A DNA stretch of 64,000 nt from Neoroseomonas soli. Lineage in GTDB: Bacteria; Pseudomonadota; Alphaproteobacteria; Acetobacterales; Acetobacteraceae. Where the stretch lies: positions 62,001 through 126,000 of the forward strand of contig NZ_JAAEDM010000005.1 in the NCBI RefSeq assembly GCF_018129065.1, given 5' to 3'. Made by a program: the position numbers and the translations under genes. The notes beneath the pieces are model-generated. The model saw only the letters and a list, made by a program, of their open reading frames with translations. It ran no database searches and was not told the origin of the DNA. Below, piece after piece: positions 1 through 8,551 of this stretch (the first letter of the stretch is position 1; each line of letters begins with the position of its first letter).

Positions 1-1
1 G

Positions 2-316
2 GTGGTCGACCCGCCGACCATGCCGACCGGCCCGGCAGGGCCGAACCGGCTGCTGCTGTCGGCGGGCGTGCTGCTTCTCGCACTCGGGGCCGGCGGTGCG
101 CTCGTCGTCCTGCTCGTGCAGTTCGACGGCTCCTTCTACACGCTCAAGGAACTCCGCCGGCTCGGGCTGCCGGTCATCGGCGGCTTCTCGACGCCGGCGC
201 CGCGCGTGCGGGCGAATGAGGCGATGCTGCTGGCCGGGAGCTTCGGGTTGCTGGTGATTGCCTTCCTCGCCGCCGCCTACGGCGGCCTGTCCATCATCGC
301 GAGGCTTCAGGCATGA
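2..316 (+). CDS. C-terminal part of XrtA-system polysaccharide chain-length determinant (Wzz/GumC-like)
   Basis: Only the last ~104 residues are inside the window; the start lies upstream. The fragment opens with a proline-rich stretch (P-P-T-M-P-T-G-P), followed by a hydrophobic helix at about residues 16-40. A second helix near the C-terminus (about 75-98) precedes the stop. This matches the periplasm-to-membrane end of Wzz/GumC co-polymerases, which set exopolysaccharide chain length in the inner membrane. The stop overlaps the ATG of the following BY-kinase-like gene by four bases (ATGA), so the two are translationally coupled. In PEP-CTERM/EpsH loci the chain-length protein and kinase are normally adjacent. 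The family call rests mainly on context, because the diagnostic N-terminal Wzz domain is outside the window. Confidence 0.7.
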   Translation: MVDPPTMPTGPAGPNRLLLSAGVLLLALGAGGALVVLLVQFDGSFYTLKELRRLGLPVIGGFSTPAPRVRANEAMLLAGSFGLLVIAFLAAAYGGLSIIARLQA

Positions 317-1212
317 GCAGCATCCGCCCGACCCGCCCTCATCTCGTCGAGCGGGCAATGCTGGCCGCGGCCGTGCCGGCAGCGGTCGCCCCCGAACCGC
401 CGCCGGCGCCCGTCGCACCGCCCGCCTTCGAGGACGTGCCGCCGGCGGGTCCTACGGAGGACCTCGCGCCGCGGCTGCGGCTCGAGGTCCTTCTGCGGGC
501 CGGCCTCGTGGGTCCCGCAGCGGCGCGTTCGCGCCTGGCGGAGGAGATCGCGCTGGTGCGCGAACAGGTCATGCGCAACGTCGCATCGGCGGCGACTGAG
601 GCAGGGCGCAGCGACCGCATCGTGCTGGTCACCAGCGCGCGGCCCGGGGAAGGCAAGTCCTTCGCCGCCCTGAACATCGCCGCGAGCATCGCGGCCGGCA
701 CGCAGCAGCGGGCGCTGCTGGTGGATACGGAAGGTGAGGCGGGGTCGCTGACGGGTCTGCTCGGACTTGCCGCCCATCCGGGGCTGGAGGCGCTGATGGC
801 GGAGCCGGACCTCGATGCCGGCACGCTGCTGGTGCCGACCGAACTGCCGCAGCTCGACCTGCTCCCACGGGGACGGCCGGCCGCGGACCGGGCCCGGGCA
901 CCGCAGGGCAGCGCGATGAACGCGGCGCTGCTTCGTATCGCGCAGGCGCTTCCCCGGCACATCATCGTGCTCGATGCCACGGCCTGCCTTTCCTCGAGCG
1001 ACCCGGGCCTGCTCGCCGCCGCGGCGGGCCAGGTGGTGATGGTCGTGGAGGCCGAGCGGACGCAGCGCGCGGAGCTCGAGGCCGCGCTCGACATCGTCGA
1101 TTCCTGCCCGAACCTGCAACTCCTGCTGAATCGGATCCGGCTGACGGTCAGTGACAGCTTTGGCGATCGTGGCACGGCAGGAGATCATGTTGGTGGCAGC
1201 GCGAGCGCGTGA
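313..1212 (+). CDS. XrtA-associated BY-kinase-like ATPase (CpsD/CapB family), no tyrosine residues
   Basis: A 299-residue P-loop protein of the CpsD/CapB/EpsG type, which normally drives cyclic phosphorylation of the exopolysaccharide co-polymerase. A proline/alanine-rich N-terminus (to ~55) precedes the ATPase core. The Walker A motif TSARPGEGKS lies near residues 108-118. The position of Walker A' reads LLVDTEGEAG, where family members usually have a DADLR-like sequence. A Walker B-like IIVLDAT follows near residue 217. The protein contains no tyrosine at all, and its C-terminus is Ser/Gly/Ala-rich where BY-kinases carry a tyrosine cluster, so tyrosine autophosphorylation looks impossible. 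It may act as a structural ATPase or a degenerate kinase. Its end overlaps the start of the outer-membrane gene. Confidence 0.8.
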   Translation: MSSIRPTRPHLVERAMLAAAVPAAVAPEPPPAPVAPPAFEDVPPAGPTEDLAPRLRLEVLLRAGLVGPAAARSRLAEEIALVREQVMRNVASAATEAGRSDRIVLVTSARPGEGKSFAALNIAASIAAGTQQRALLVDTEGEAGSLTGLLGLAAHPGLEALMAEPDLDAGTLLVPTELPQLDLLPRGRPAADRARAPQGSAMNAALLRIAQALPRHIIVLDATACLSSSDPGLLAAAAGQVVMVVEAERTQRAELEAALDIVDSCPNLQLLLNRIRLTVSDSFGDRGTAGDHVGGSASA

Positions 1213-2956
1213 TGCCGGCATCGCCGGAGGCGGCTTGCCCGCCGCGGTCGTGGCCGTGCTGTGGTTCGCGTGGCCACTCGCGGCCGAGGCGCAGCAAGGC
1301 AACGCCCCCGCCACCGGCAGTGTAGCGCCGACGGAGGGCGCAACGACGCAGGCCGGCGAGGCCCCCACGCAGAACGTGCCGGAGCGCCTGGTCTCCCCTG
1401 CGCTCGGCCCGCTTGCGGGCAGCGACAGGCCCATCACGCCGCGCGAAGGCCGGGACGTGCGCCTGGGCGGGTTCGGCGGGCTCGGCGGCCTCGGTGCCCC
1501 CTATGCGCCGGACCAGGCCGTGCCGCTGCTCGATCGCCCATGGTCGGTCCAGCCGCGCCTCACGCTGGAGGTGCTGGCGACCGACAACGTCTTCCTCTCC
1601 GCGAACGACACCCGATCCGACGTCATCACCTCGGTGACGCCGGGCATCACGCTGAATGTCAGCACGCCCCGCCTGCTCGGCACGATCAGCTACGACCCGA
1701 CGGCGCGGTTCTACGCGACCTATACGAACCAGAACCGCGTGGACCAGTACGGCTCGGGGCAACTCCTCGCCGCCGTCATCCCGGGCAGCTTCTACGTCGA
1801 CATGCGCGGCTCGGCCTCCGTCGTGCCCTCCGGCGGTGGCTTCTTCCCCGGTGCGGCGCAGCCCGTCTCCCGCGGCGACGACACGCAGCTCTACGCCTTC
1901 CAGGTGACGCCCTATCTGGTGCATCGCTTCGGCAGCGCCGCCACGGCGCAGATCGGCTACTCGTTCCAGTATTCCGAGCAGACCGGCAACGCGAACATCG
2001 CGACCGGCCAGCCGCTGCCGGAATTCGCCGCGCAGGACTACATGGCGCATCGCGGCTTCGCGATCCTGCGCTCCGGCGAGGATCTGGGCCGCCTCGCGCT
2101 GCAGGCCTCGGTGGATGGCACCGCCTTCGTCGGCACCGGCATCTACGACAACGCGCACCGCTTTCTCACCTCGGTGGAGGGGCGGTATTCGATCACCCCG
2201 ACCATCGCCGTGCTGCTGGAGGGCGGGTACGAGAACCTCGAATACGGCGGCACGGCTCCGGGCAAGATCGAGGGGCCAATCTGGTCGGTGGGCACGCGGC
2301 TCACGCCGAGCCCGGATTCCATCGTCATCCTCCGCTACGGGCGGCGCGACGGGTTCAATTCCCTCTCGGTGAATGCGGGCATTGCCCTCGGCGGGCGAAC
2401 GGACCTCTTCGCGAGCTACAACGAACGCCTCACCTCCTCCCTCGGCGATGCCCAGGACCTGCTGGCCAGCACGACGCTCGACGCGCTCGGCAATCCCGTC
2501 GACAGCCAGACGGGCGCTCCGGTGCTGCTCGTCAATCCGTTCTTTCCGGTACAGAACGCGCTCTTCCGCACGCGCACGGCGACGGTGACGCTTCGCCAGT
2601 CCTGGCCGCGCGACATCTTCACCCTGTCGGGCTCGTGGCAGGACAGGGATCCGGTCTCCGCGGCACCGGGCACGGTGGCGACGCCCGAGACGGGGGGCTA
2701 CGCGACCTTCAGCTGGGCCCATGACCTGAGCCCGCGGACGACGACCATCGCCACGGTGCAGTATGGCCGCATCAAGCAGGACATCCCCGCAGGCACCACC
2801 GACAACTACTACAGCGCCTCCGCGGCCGTGGTGCATTGGCTGAGCGAGACCCTGATCGCCTCCGTCCAGCTCGCATGGACACGCCGGGATTCGGATGATC
2901 CGCAGTCCGGATACACGGAAACGATCCTGCGCGCGGTGGTGAGGAAGACCTTCTAG
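1187..2956 (+). CDS. PEP-CTERM/XrtA-associated outer-membrane beta-barrel protein (TIGR03016-like)
   Basis: About 589 residues. I chose the ATG at 1187 over the in-frame GTG at 1151 because it follows an AGGAG and directly gives a signal peptide: Arg-rich N-region, hydrophobic core AAVVAVLWFAW, cleavage after A-E-A near residue 36. The mature protein alternates short aromatic/hydrophobic strands with polar turns, as in an outer-membrane barrel, and ends in V-V-R-K-T-F with a terminal Phe, the usual C-terminal signature for BAM insertion. Proteins of this kind sit in EpsH/XrtA exopolysaccharide loci and are thought to serve in export of the polymer. Its stop overlaps the GTG of the next gene. 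The order kinase, barrel, ATPase and deacetylase is the canonical arrangement. Confidence 0.82.
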   Translation: MLVAARARDAGIAGGGLPAAVVAVLWFAWPLAAEAQQGNAPATGSVAPTEGATTQAGEAPTQNVPERLVSPALGPLAGSDRPITPREGRDVRLGGFGGLGGLGAPYAPDQAVPLLDRPWSVQPRLTLEVLATDNVFLSANDTRSDVITSVTPGITLNVSTPRLLGTISYDPTARFYATYTNQNRVDQYGSGQLLAAVIPGSFYVDMRGSASVVPSGGGFFPGAAQPVSRGDDTQLYAFQVTPYLVHRFGSAATAQIGYSFQYSEQTGNANIATGQPLPEFAAQDYMAHRGFAILRSGEDLGRLALQASVDGTAFVGTGIYDNAHRFLTSVEGRYSITPTIAVLLEGGYENLEYGGTAPGKIEGPIWSVGTRLTPSPDSIVILRYGRRDGFNSLSVNAGIALGGRTDLFASYNERLTSSLGDAQDLLASTTLDALGNPVDSQTGAPVLLVNPFFPVQNALFRTRTATVTLRQSWPRDIFTLSGSWQDRDPVSAAPGTVATPETGGYATFSWAHDLSPRTTTIATVQYGRIKQDIPAGTTDNYYSASAAVVHWLSETLIASVQLAWTRRDSDDPQSGYTETILRAVVRKTF

Positions 2957-3993
2957 TGAGCGGCGCCCAGATGCAGATCGATGCCTACGGCTTTCGCAGC
3001 CCGCCCTTCCAGATGACGCCGGACGTCCGGCTCTATTTCCCGAGCACGGTGCACAGCCGCGCCTACGCCCACCTGCTGTTCGGCCTGGCGCAGCGGGAGG
3101 GCTTCGTCGTCGTCACCGGAGAGGTCGGCGCGGGCAAGACGACGCTGATCGAACGCCTCTGCGCCGAACTGGCGCCGACCGACCATGTCATCGCGCGCAT
3201 CATGACGACGCAGGTCGAGGCGGATGACCTTCTGCGCCTGGTGGCGACGGCGTTCGGCGCCCCGTCCCACGGCAGCAAGGCCGAGATCCTCCGAAGCCTG
3301 ATCGCCGTCCTCGGAGGCGGGGTGCATGACCTCGGGAAGCGCCCCGTGCTGATCGTGGACGAGGCCCAGGGCCTGCCCATCAGCGCCCTCGAGGAGTTGC
3401 GCATGCTCACCAATGTCACCGAGGGGGATCGCGCGCTTCTCCAGGTGATCCTGATGGGGCAGCCGCAACTCCGGCGCACCCTGGCGCGGCCGGACCTCGA
3501 CCAGCTGCGGCAGCGGATCCTTGCGGCCTATCACCTGGCCGGGCTGACGCGGGAGGAGACACATCTATATGTGCGCCACCGCATGTCAGCGGTCGGTTGG
3601 ACCGGACATCCGGCCTGGGACGAGGCGGCGCTCGACACCGTGCACCACCACACGGGCGGCATTCCGCGACGCATCAACCGGCTCTGCTCCCGCGTGCTGC
3701 TGGCCGGCTCGCTGGAGCACCAGGCATTGCTCTCCGCCGCGCTGGTGGAGGCGACGGCGGTCGAGCTGGAGCAGGACCTGAACGAGATCTGCGCCGATCC
3801 CTTGCCGTCTCCGCCGCTGACACTTCCCGAAGCGCCGGCTGCGGCACCGGCGTCGACGGCGCTCGAGGAAGCCATCCACGACCTCGGCGAGCGGGTCGGT
3901 GAACTGGAACGACTGACGACCAAGCGCGAGCGGGTCTTCCGGCGCCTGCAGGACCTTTTCGGAGACGTCAAGCCCGGAAGGACGCGGCGATGA
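2956..3993 (+). CDS. XrtA/PEP-CTERM-associated AAA ATPase (ExeA/TIGR03015-like)
   Basis: A 345-residue ATPase with GTG start overlapping the previous stop (TAGTG). The N-terminus contains Y-G-F-R-S-P-P-F followed by a start-of-domain pattern seen in ExeA/GspA-type ATPases. Walker A is TGEVGAGKTT near residues 55-64 and Walker B is VLIVDEAQG near residues 132-140. The MGQPQL-R box that follows is typical of ExeA proteins. A Pro/Ala linker (~285-305) leads to a C-terminal helical segment rich in Glu/Arg, a possible coiled coil. Members accompany XrtA exopolysaccharide loci; the exact role is not established, and energising secretion is an inference. The gene overlaps the deacetylase start by four bases. 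Confidence 0.85.
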   Translation: MSGAQMQIDAYGFRSPPFQMTPDVRLYFPSTVHSRAYAHLLFGLAQREGFVVVTGEVGAGKTTLIERLCAELAPTDHVIARIMTTQVEADDLLRLVATAFGAPSHGSKAEILRSLIAVLGGGVHDLGKRPVLIVDEAQGLPISALEELRMLTNVTEGDRALLQVILMGQPQLRRTLARPDLDQLRQRILAAYHLAGLTREETHLYVRHRMSAVGWTGHPAWDEAALDTVHHHTGGIPRRINRLCSRVLLAGSLEHQALLSAALVEATAVELEQDLNEICADPLPSPPLTLPEAPAAAPASTALEEAIHDLGERVGELERLTTKRERVFRRLQDLFGDVKPGRTRR

Positions 3994-4868
3994 GCGAAGA
4001 GCGCATCCGCAACGCCATGACCGTGGACGTCGAGGACTGGTTCCAGGTCCAGAACTTCGCCGGAGTGATTCCGCGTACGGCGTGGGACGGCCTGGAACGG
4101 CGTGTGGAGGCGAATACCGACCGCATCCTGCAGGACTTCGCGGACGCCGGCGTGCTCGCCACCTTCTTCACCCTCGGCTGGGTGGCGGAACGGCACGCGG
4201 CGCTGGTCCGGCGGATCGTCGCCGGCGGGCACGAACTCGCAAGCCACGGCTATGGCCACGAACTGGTCCACGCCATCGGCATGGCCGGCTTCCGCGAGGA
4301 CATCCGGCGCGCGCGGCTGGTGCTCGAGGACACGGGCGGCGTGCCGGTCCGCGGGTACCGCGCCCCGACCTTCTCGGTGTCCGCGGCCAGGACACCCTGG
4401 GCGCACCGGATCCTGGCGGAGGAGGGGTATCACTATTCCTCCTCCACCTTTCCCGTGCGTCACGACCGCTACGGCGAGCCCGGCGCGCCGCGGCATCCGC
4501 ACCGCCGAGACGCGGAGGGCGTGCCGGAAATCCCGCTCAGCACACTGCCGGCCTTCGGGCGCAACCTGCCCTGCGCCGGCGGCGGCTGGTTCCGGTTGCT
4601 CCCCTACGGCGTCACCCATGCCGGGCTGAACCGGGTCAACCGCGTCGAGGGGCGGCCTGGCGTATTCTACTTTCATCCGTGGGAGATCGACCCCGCGCAG
4701 CCGCGGGCGGAAGGTGCCGGCAGGCTGGCCCGCTTCCGGCACTATACCGGGCTCGGCAGCATGCGACGCCGTCTCGCTCGCCTCCTCACGGACTTCGCGT
4801 GGGGGCGGATGGACGAGGTCTTCGCCGATGCGATCGCGCCGGCGCAAGGCTGCGCCGCGGCGGCCTGA
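3990..4868 (+). CDS. XrtA-system polysaccharide deacetylase (DUF3473/TIGR03006)
   Basis: 292 residues, NodB-homology family. The first catalytic motif is MTVDVEDWF (Asp-Glu-Asp-Trp), with the metal-binding ASHGYGHE box near residue 84 and the downstream G-Y-R-A-P-T-F-S motif near 121. The C-terminal F-Y-F-H-P-W-E-I-D-P is the DUF3473 hallmark. The family removes N- or O-acetyl groups from surface polysaccharide and belongs to the XrtA exopolysaccharide gene set. ATG at 3990 overlaps the previous stop (ATGA). An internal Met directly before the first motif (4018) could also initiate, but would leave little N-terminal sequence. A four-base gap separates its stop from the FemAB gene. Confidence 0.9.
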   Translation: MSEERIRNAMTVDVEDWFQVQNFAGVIPRTAWDGLERRVEANTDRILQDFADAGVLATFFTLGWVAERHAALVRRIVAGGHELASHGYGHELVHAIGMAGFREDIRRARLVLEDTGGVPVRGYRAPTFSVSAARTPWAHRILAEEGYHYSSSTFPVRHDRYGEPGAPRHPHRRDAEGVPEIPLSTLPAFGRNLPCAGGGWFRLLPYGVTHAGLNRVNRVEGRPGVFYFHPWEIDPAQPRAEGAGRLARFRHYTGLGSMRRRLARLLTDFAWGRMDEVFADAIAPAQGCAAAA

Positions 4869-4872
4869 GCCG

Positions 4873-5916
4873 ATGGCCCCGCGCGTCCGCATGCTCGACG
4901 AACAGGCCGTCCCCGCCTGGGACGCCTTCGTCCGCCCGGCGCGGGAGGCCACCTTCTTCCACCTGGCCGCCTGGGAGCGCGTGATCCGCAAGGCCTTCGG
5001 CCATGCCACCCACTACGCCTATGCGGAACAGGATGGCTGTATCGTCGGTGTCCTGCCGCTCGCCAGGATGCGGACGCGCCTGTTCGGCGACGTCCTGGCT
5101 TCCACGCCCTTCTGCGTCTACGGCGGCAGTGTCGCGGCAACGCCCGAGGCAGCCGTGGCGCTCGAGGCGCATGCGATCGACCTGCAGCGTCGCCTCGGCG
5201 TGCCTTGCCTCGAGTTCCGCCGCGCCGGCACGCCTGATCCGGGCTGGCTGCCGCGGCCGCCCCTCTACTTCACTTTCCGCAAGCCGATCCTCGTCACCGG
5301 GGATGACGACCGCGACCTCGAGCGGAACATCCCGCGCAAGCAGCGTGCGGAAGTGCGCAAGGCGCTGCGGCGCGGGCTGACGGCGGTGACCGACGGCGAT
5401 GTCGACCGGCTGCACCGCGTCTATGCCGAGAGCGTGCGCAACCTCGGCAGCCCGGTCTTTCCCCGCCGCTATTTTCGCCTGCTGGCCGAGGCATTCCCGG
5501 AGGAGTCCGACGTCACGACGGTGCTGCACGAAGGCCGGCCCGTCGCGTCCGTGCTCAACTTCCATTTCCGCCAGGAGGTGCTGCCCTATTACGGCGGCGG
5601 CACGCGGGAAGCGCGCGGCCTGTCCGCGAATGACCTGATGTATTGGGAAGTGATGCGCGTCGCCGGCCGCGATCGCGGGGCGACCTCCTTCGATTTCGGC
5701 CGCAGCAAGCTCGGCACCGGCGCCTTCGACTTCAAGAAGAACTGGGGCTTCACGCCGCAGGAACTGCATTACTGCTATCGCCTCGCCCCTGGCGCGGCGG
5801 TGCCGGACAACAACCCGAACAACCCGAAGTACCGGTTGCTCATCGCCGCCTGGAAGCGCCTGCCGCTGCCCGTGGCGAACACGATCGGCCCGATGCTGGT
5901 GCGCGGCCTGGGGTGA
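4873..5916 (+). CDS. FemAB-like GNAT acyltransferase, XrtA/PEP-CTERM-associated (TIGR03019)
   Basis: I start the protein at ATG 4873 (M-A-P-R-V-R-M-L-D), four bases after the deacetylase stop, giving 347 residues. The reading frame stays open further upstream, but that part overlaps the deacetylase and has no family-like sequence. The core contains the FemAB/GNAT features: an N-terminal W-D-A-F-V-R-P segment, a central basic segment (I-P-R-K-Q-R-A-E-V-R-K) near residue 155, and the C-terminal F-D-F-G-R-S-K-x-G-T-G-x-F-x-F-K-K box followed by N-W-G-F. FemAB proteins transfer aminoacyl or acyl groups. In this locus the substrate is presumably a polysaccharide sugar, but that is unproven. Its TGA shares a base with the next ATG. 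Confidence 0.87.
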   Translation: MAPRVRMLDEQAVPAWDAFVRPAREATFFHLAAWERVIRKAFGHATHYAYAEQDGCIVGVLPLARMRTRLFGDVLASTPFCVYGGSVAATPEAAVALEAHAIDLQRRLGVPCLEFRRAGTPDPGWLPRPPLYFTFRKPILVTGDDDRDLERNIPRKQRAEVRKALRRGLTAVTDGDVDRLHRVYAESVRNLGSPVFPRRYFRLLAEAFPEESDVTTVLHEGRPVASVLNFHFRQEVLPYYGGGTREARGLSANDLMYWEVMRVAGRDRGATSFDFGRSKLGTGAFDFKKNWGFTPQELHYCYRLAPGAAVPDNNPNNPKYRLLIAAWKRLPLPVANTIGPMLVRGLG

Positions 5917-7163
5917 TGCGGCAGATGGCGCGCCGGCGGCTTCTCTTCCTCGCTCACCGGATCCCCTATCCGCCCGACAAGGGCGACAAGATCCGCGCCT
6001 GGCACATGCTCGACCACCTGGCCGAGACCTGGGAGGTGGATCTCGGCTGCCTGGTGGACGACCCGGCGGACCTCGCGCATCTGCCGGTTCTCGAGGCGCG
6101 ATGCGCGACGGTGCGGCATGCGCGGCTGACAGGCGCCGCGCGTCGCTTGCGCGCCATGGCGGCGTTGCGGCCGGGCCGGCCACTGAGCCTCGGCTGGTTC
6201 CACGAACCGGGCCTGTATCGTTGGGTCCGGGAAGGTCTCGCGAGCGGGCGCTACGACGCGGTGCTCGCCTATTCCTCGACGATGGCGGCCTATGTCGTGG
6301 GTGCGCCGAAAGGTGCCGCCCTCGTGCTCGACATGGTCGACGTGGATTCCGAGAAATGGCGTGCCTACGCCGCGACGACCGAGGGCCCCATGCGTCACGT
6401 CTGGGCGCGCGAGGCCCGCACCCTTCTCGCCTTCGAGCGCCGCGCCGCCCTCGCCTTCGATCGCACCATCCTGGTGTCGCCCGACGAGGCGGCGCATTTC
6501 GCGGCCCTCGCGCCCGGCGCGGCGGATCGCATCGACTGGGTCGAGAATGGCGTGGACCTGCGGCATTTCGATGCCGCGCTCGAACTTCCCAGCCCCTTCG
6601 AGGGCGGCAGGCCGGCCATCGTCTTCACGGGCACCATGGACTACCGGCCGAACGTCGAGGCGGTGCGCTTCTTCGCCGACCATGTGATGCCGAGGCTCGC
6701 CGGTCTCGACCCCGCTCCGGTGTTCCACGTCGTGGGCGCCAATCCGGCGCCGTCCGTGCGCGCCCTTGCCGCCCGGGGGGATGTGCGCGTGACCGGCCGG
6801 GTGCCGGACGTGCGCCCGTACCTCGCGCACGCGGCGGTGGCCGTCGCGCCGCTCGGCATTGCGCGCGGCATCCAGAACAAGGTGCTCGAGGCCATGGCGA
6901 TGGCGCGGCCGGTCGTCGCCTCTCCCCAGGCCTTCGAAGGCGTGCGAGCGGTGGCGGGCCGCGATCTTCTCGTCGCGGACGGTGCCGAGGCGATGGCAGC
7001 GGCAGTCGCGGCCGTGCTGCGTGGCGAGCATCCCGCCATGGGCAGTGTGGCGCGCGTCGCGGTGGCGCGTGGCCACGACTGGGGCGCGACGCTGTCGCGG
7101 CTCGATCGCATACTGGACGAGGCGATGCGCAAGCGGCTTCCCGAGACCGCACGGGTGGCCTGA
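5916..7163 (+). CDS. PEP-CTERM/XrtA-system glycosyltransferase, GT4-like (TIGR03087)
   Basis: 415 residues from the ATG at 5916, which overlaps the FemAB stop (TGATG); a second Met three codons later is possible. The N-terminal F-L-A-H-R-I-P-Y-P-P-D-K-G-D-K-I-R is the hallmark of this family. The C-terminal half is a GT-B Rossmann domain: F-T-G-T-M-D-Y-R-P-N near residue 237, then the donor-binding stretch around G-I-Q-N-K-V-L-E-A-M-A-M with the characteristic Glu. It probably adds a sugar during assembly of the repeat unit on the cytoplasmic face. It ends the + strand exopolysaccharide cluster, with only 15 bases to the end of the convergent cobW-like gene. Confidence 0.88.
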   Translation: MRQMARRRLLFLAHRIPYPPDKGDKIRAWHMLDHLAETWEVDLGCLVDDPADLAHLPVLEARCATVRHARLTGAARRLRAMAALRPGRPLSLGWFHEPGLYRWVREGLASGRYDAVLAYSSTMAAYVVGAPKGAALVLDMVDVDSEKWRAYAATTEGPMRHVWAREARTLLAFERRAALAFDRTILVSPDEAAHFAALAPGAADRIDWVENGVDLRHFDAALELPSPFEGGRPAIVFTGTMDYRPNVEAVRFFADHVMPRLAGLDPAPVFHVVGANPAPSVRALAARGDVRVTGRVPDVRPYLAHAAVAVAPLGIARGIQNKVLEAMAMARPVVASPQAFEGVRAVAGRDLLVADGAEAMAAAVAAVLRGEHPAMGSVARVAVARGHDWGATLSRLDRILDEAMRKRLPETARVA

Positions 7164-7178
7164 ACTTCCGGGCGACGG

Positions 7179-8378
7179 TCAGGGGGCCACCGAACCTGAT
7201 CCCTCGGGGTTTCCCCGCACCGCGCCGCCCGTCGACGCGGCCGGCGGCACGAGGCAGAGATCGAGCGCAGCCCGGATCCTCGCCTCCGACATCTCCTGGC
7301 CGATGAAGGCGATTTCCTGCCGTCGGTCTCCGAACGGCTCCTGCCATTGTGCCGCCAGCCAGCGGCGCCAGGCCTCCTGCTGCGGCCAGGCCTGGCGGGG
7401 GCGGGTCGCCCACCAGGGGCCGGCCACGGTCAGCCGCCGCTGGCCGCCGGCCAGGTGCCATTCCATCGCCAGGTCGTGGCGGTCCGCCAGCCATGCGACG
7501 CCCTTCGCCCGCAGCACGCCCGGCAGCGGCGTGCGCAGCAGGGTGGCGAAGCGCTGCGGGTCCAGCGGCCGCCGGGCCCGCCAGACGAAGGACCGGATGC
7601 CGAACTCCTCGCTCTCCGGCACATGTTCCCCGGCCAGGGCGCGCGCCCAGCCCGGCGAGGCGCGCGCGCGCAGCGGATCGAAGCGGGCCGTGCCGATGAG
7701 TGTCGAGGGCGGGACTTCGCCCTCGACGCAGGGAATGACCTCCGCCGAGGGGTTCATGGCGCGCAGCAGGCCCACGAGCTGGCGCAGCTTCGCCGGCGAC
7801 AGCAGGTCCGCCTTGTTCAGCAGGATGACGTCGGCGAACTCGACCTGGTCCGCCAGGAGTTCGACCAGCTGGCGCGCATCCTCGCCACTGGCCGCGAGCC
7901 CACGGTCGGCCAGCCGGTCCCTGCTGCAGTAGTCGGCAAGGAAGGACGGGCCGTCCACCACCGTGACCATGGTGTCGAGCCGCGCGACCTGGCTGAGGAC
8001 GAGGCCGCCGGGACCCGGCAGGTCGAAGCCTGCGGCGACGGGCATGGGTTCGCTGATGCCGGTGCTTTCGATGACGAGCGCGTCGAAGCGGCCCGCGCGG
8101 GCGAGGCCGGCGACCTCGGTGATCAGTTCCTCGCGCAGCGTGCAGCAGATGCAGCCGTTCGAGAGTTCGACCAGCCGGTCATGGCCGCGGGGCAGGATCC
8201 CGATGGCATCCAGCAGCCCCGCGTCGAGGTTGGTCTCCGCCATGTCGTTGACGATGACGGCAAGGCGCAGGCCGGTGGGGGCGGCAAGCAACCGGCGCAG
8301 GACCGTCGTCTTCCCCGAGCCCAGGAAGCCGGACAGCACCGTGACCGGCAGGCGCGCCTCGGCTGCTGCCGCGGTCAT
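7179..8378 (-). CDS. CobW/ZNG1-family GTP-dependent metallochaperone
   Basis: 399 residues. The reading frame is open to 8654, but the start at 8378 puts the Met just before the conserved L-P-V-T-V-L-S-G-F-L-G-S-G-K-T-T P-loop (residues 11-25), as in family members. Further motifs are V-N-D-M-A-E near 44 and the metal-binding C-I-C-C (Cys76, 78, 79) within N-G-C-I-C-C-T-L-R. Also present are N-K-A-D-L near 180 for guanine recognition and a C-terminal CobW_C domain. These GTPases deliver zinc (or cobalt) to client metalloenzymes. The gene is divergent from the type I secretion operon across an AT-richer spacer. No convincing Zur-box palindrome was found there by eye, so regulation is open. Confidence 0.88.
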   Translation of the reverse strand: MTAAAAEARLPVTVLSGFLGSGKTTVLRRLLAAPTGLRLAVIVNDMAETNLDAGLLDAIGILPRGHDRLVELSNGCICCTLREELITEVAGLARAGRFDALVIESTGISEPMPVAAGFDLPGPGGLVLSQVARLDTMVTVVDGPSFLADYCSRDRLADRGLAASGEDARQLVELLADQVEFADVILLNKADLLSPAKLRQLVGLLRAMNPSAEVIPCVEGEVPPSTLIGTARFDPLRARASPGWARALAGEHVPESEEFGIRSFVWRARRPLDPQRFATLLRTPLPGVLRAKGVAWLADRHDLAMEWHLAGGQRRLTVAGPWWATRPRQAWPQQEAWRRWLAAQWQEPFGDRRQEIAFIGQEMSEARIRAALDLCLVPPAASTGGAVRGNPEGSGSVAP

Positions 8379-8551
8379 GCCCGTACCGTTCCACGGCGGG
8401 CCTGGCCGGCGGACGACGCCATCGTGAACGAAAACCGGCAATGGGCGTTCGCGAGCATGCTGAATCAATTGCACGTCTCTCGAAACGATATCAATATCCA
8501 TCCTACGAACATTTCGTTCCCCGGAAATGCGTGGCGAGAAGCATTCTGTAG
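8379..8551. other. Divergent intergenic region between cobW-like gene and type I secretion operon
   Basis: About 170 bases with clearly higher A+T than the coding flanks, especially 8455-8525. On the + strand TTGCAC (8469-8474) and CAATAT (8492-8497) are 17 bases apart and could be a weak promoter for the ABC exporter. The match to a -10 box is poor. No tRNA, obvious operator palindrome or terminator was recognised. Confidence 0.35.

Noticed and set aside
8379-8551. Zur-box or other metal-regulator operator upstream of the CobW-like gene
   Set aside because: The AT-rich spacer has only short, imperfect inverted repeats; nothing matched a palindrome convincingly.
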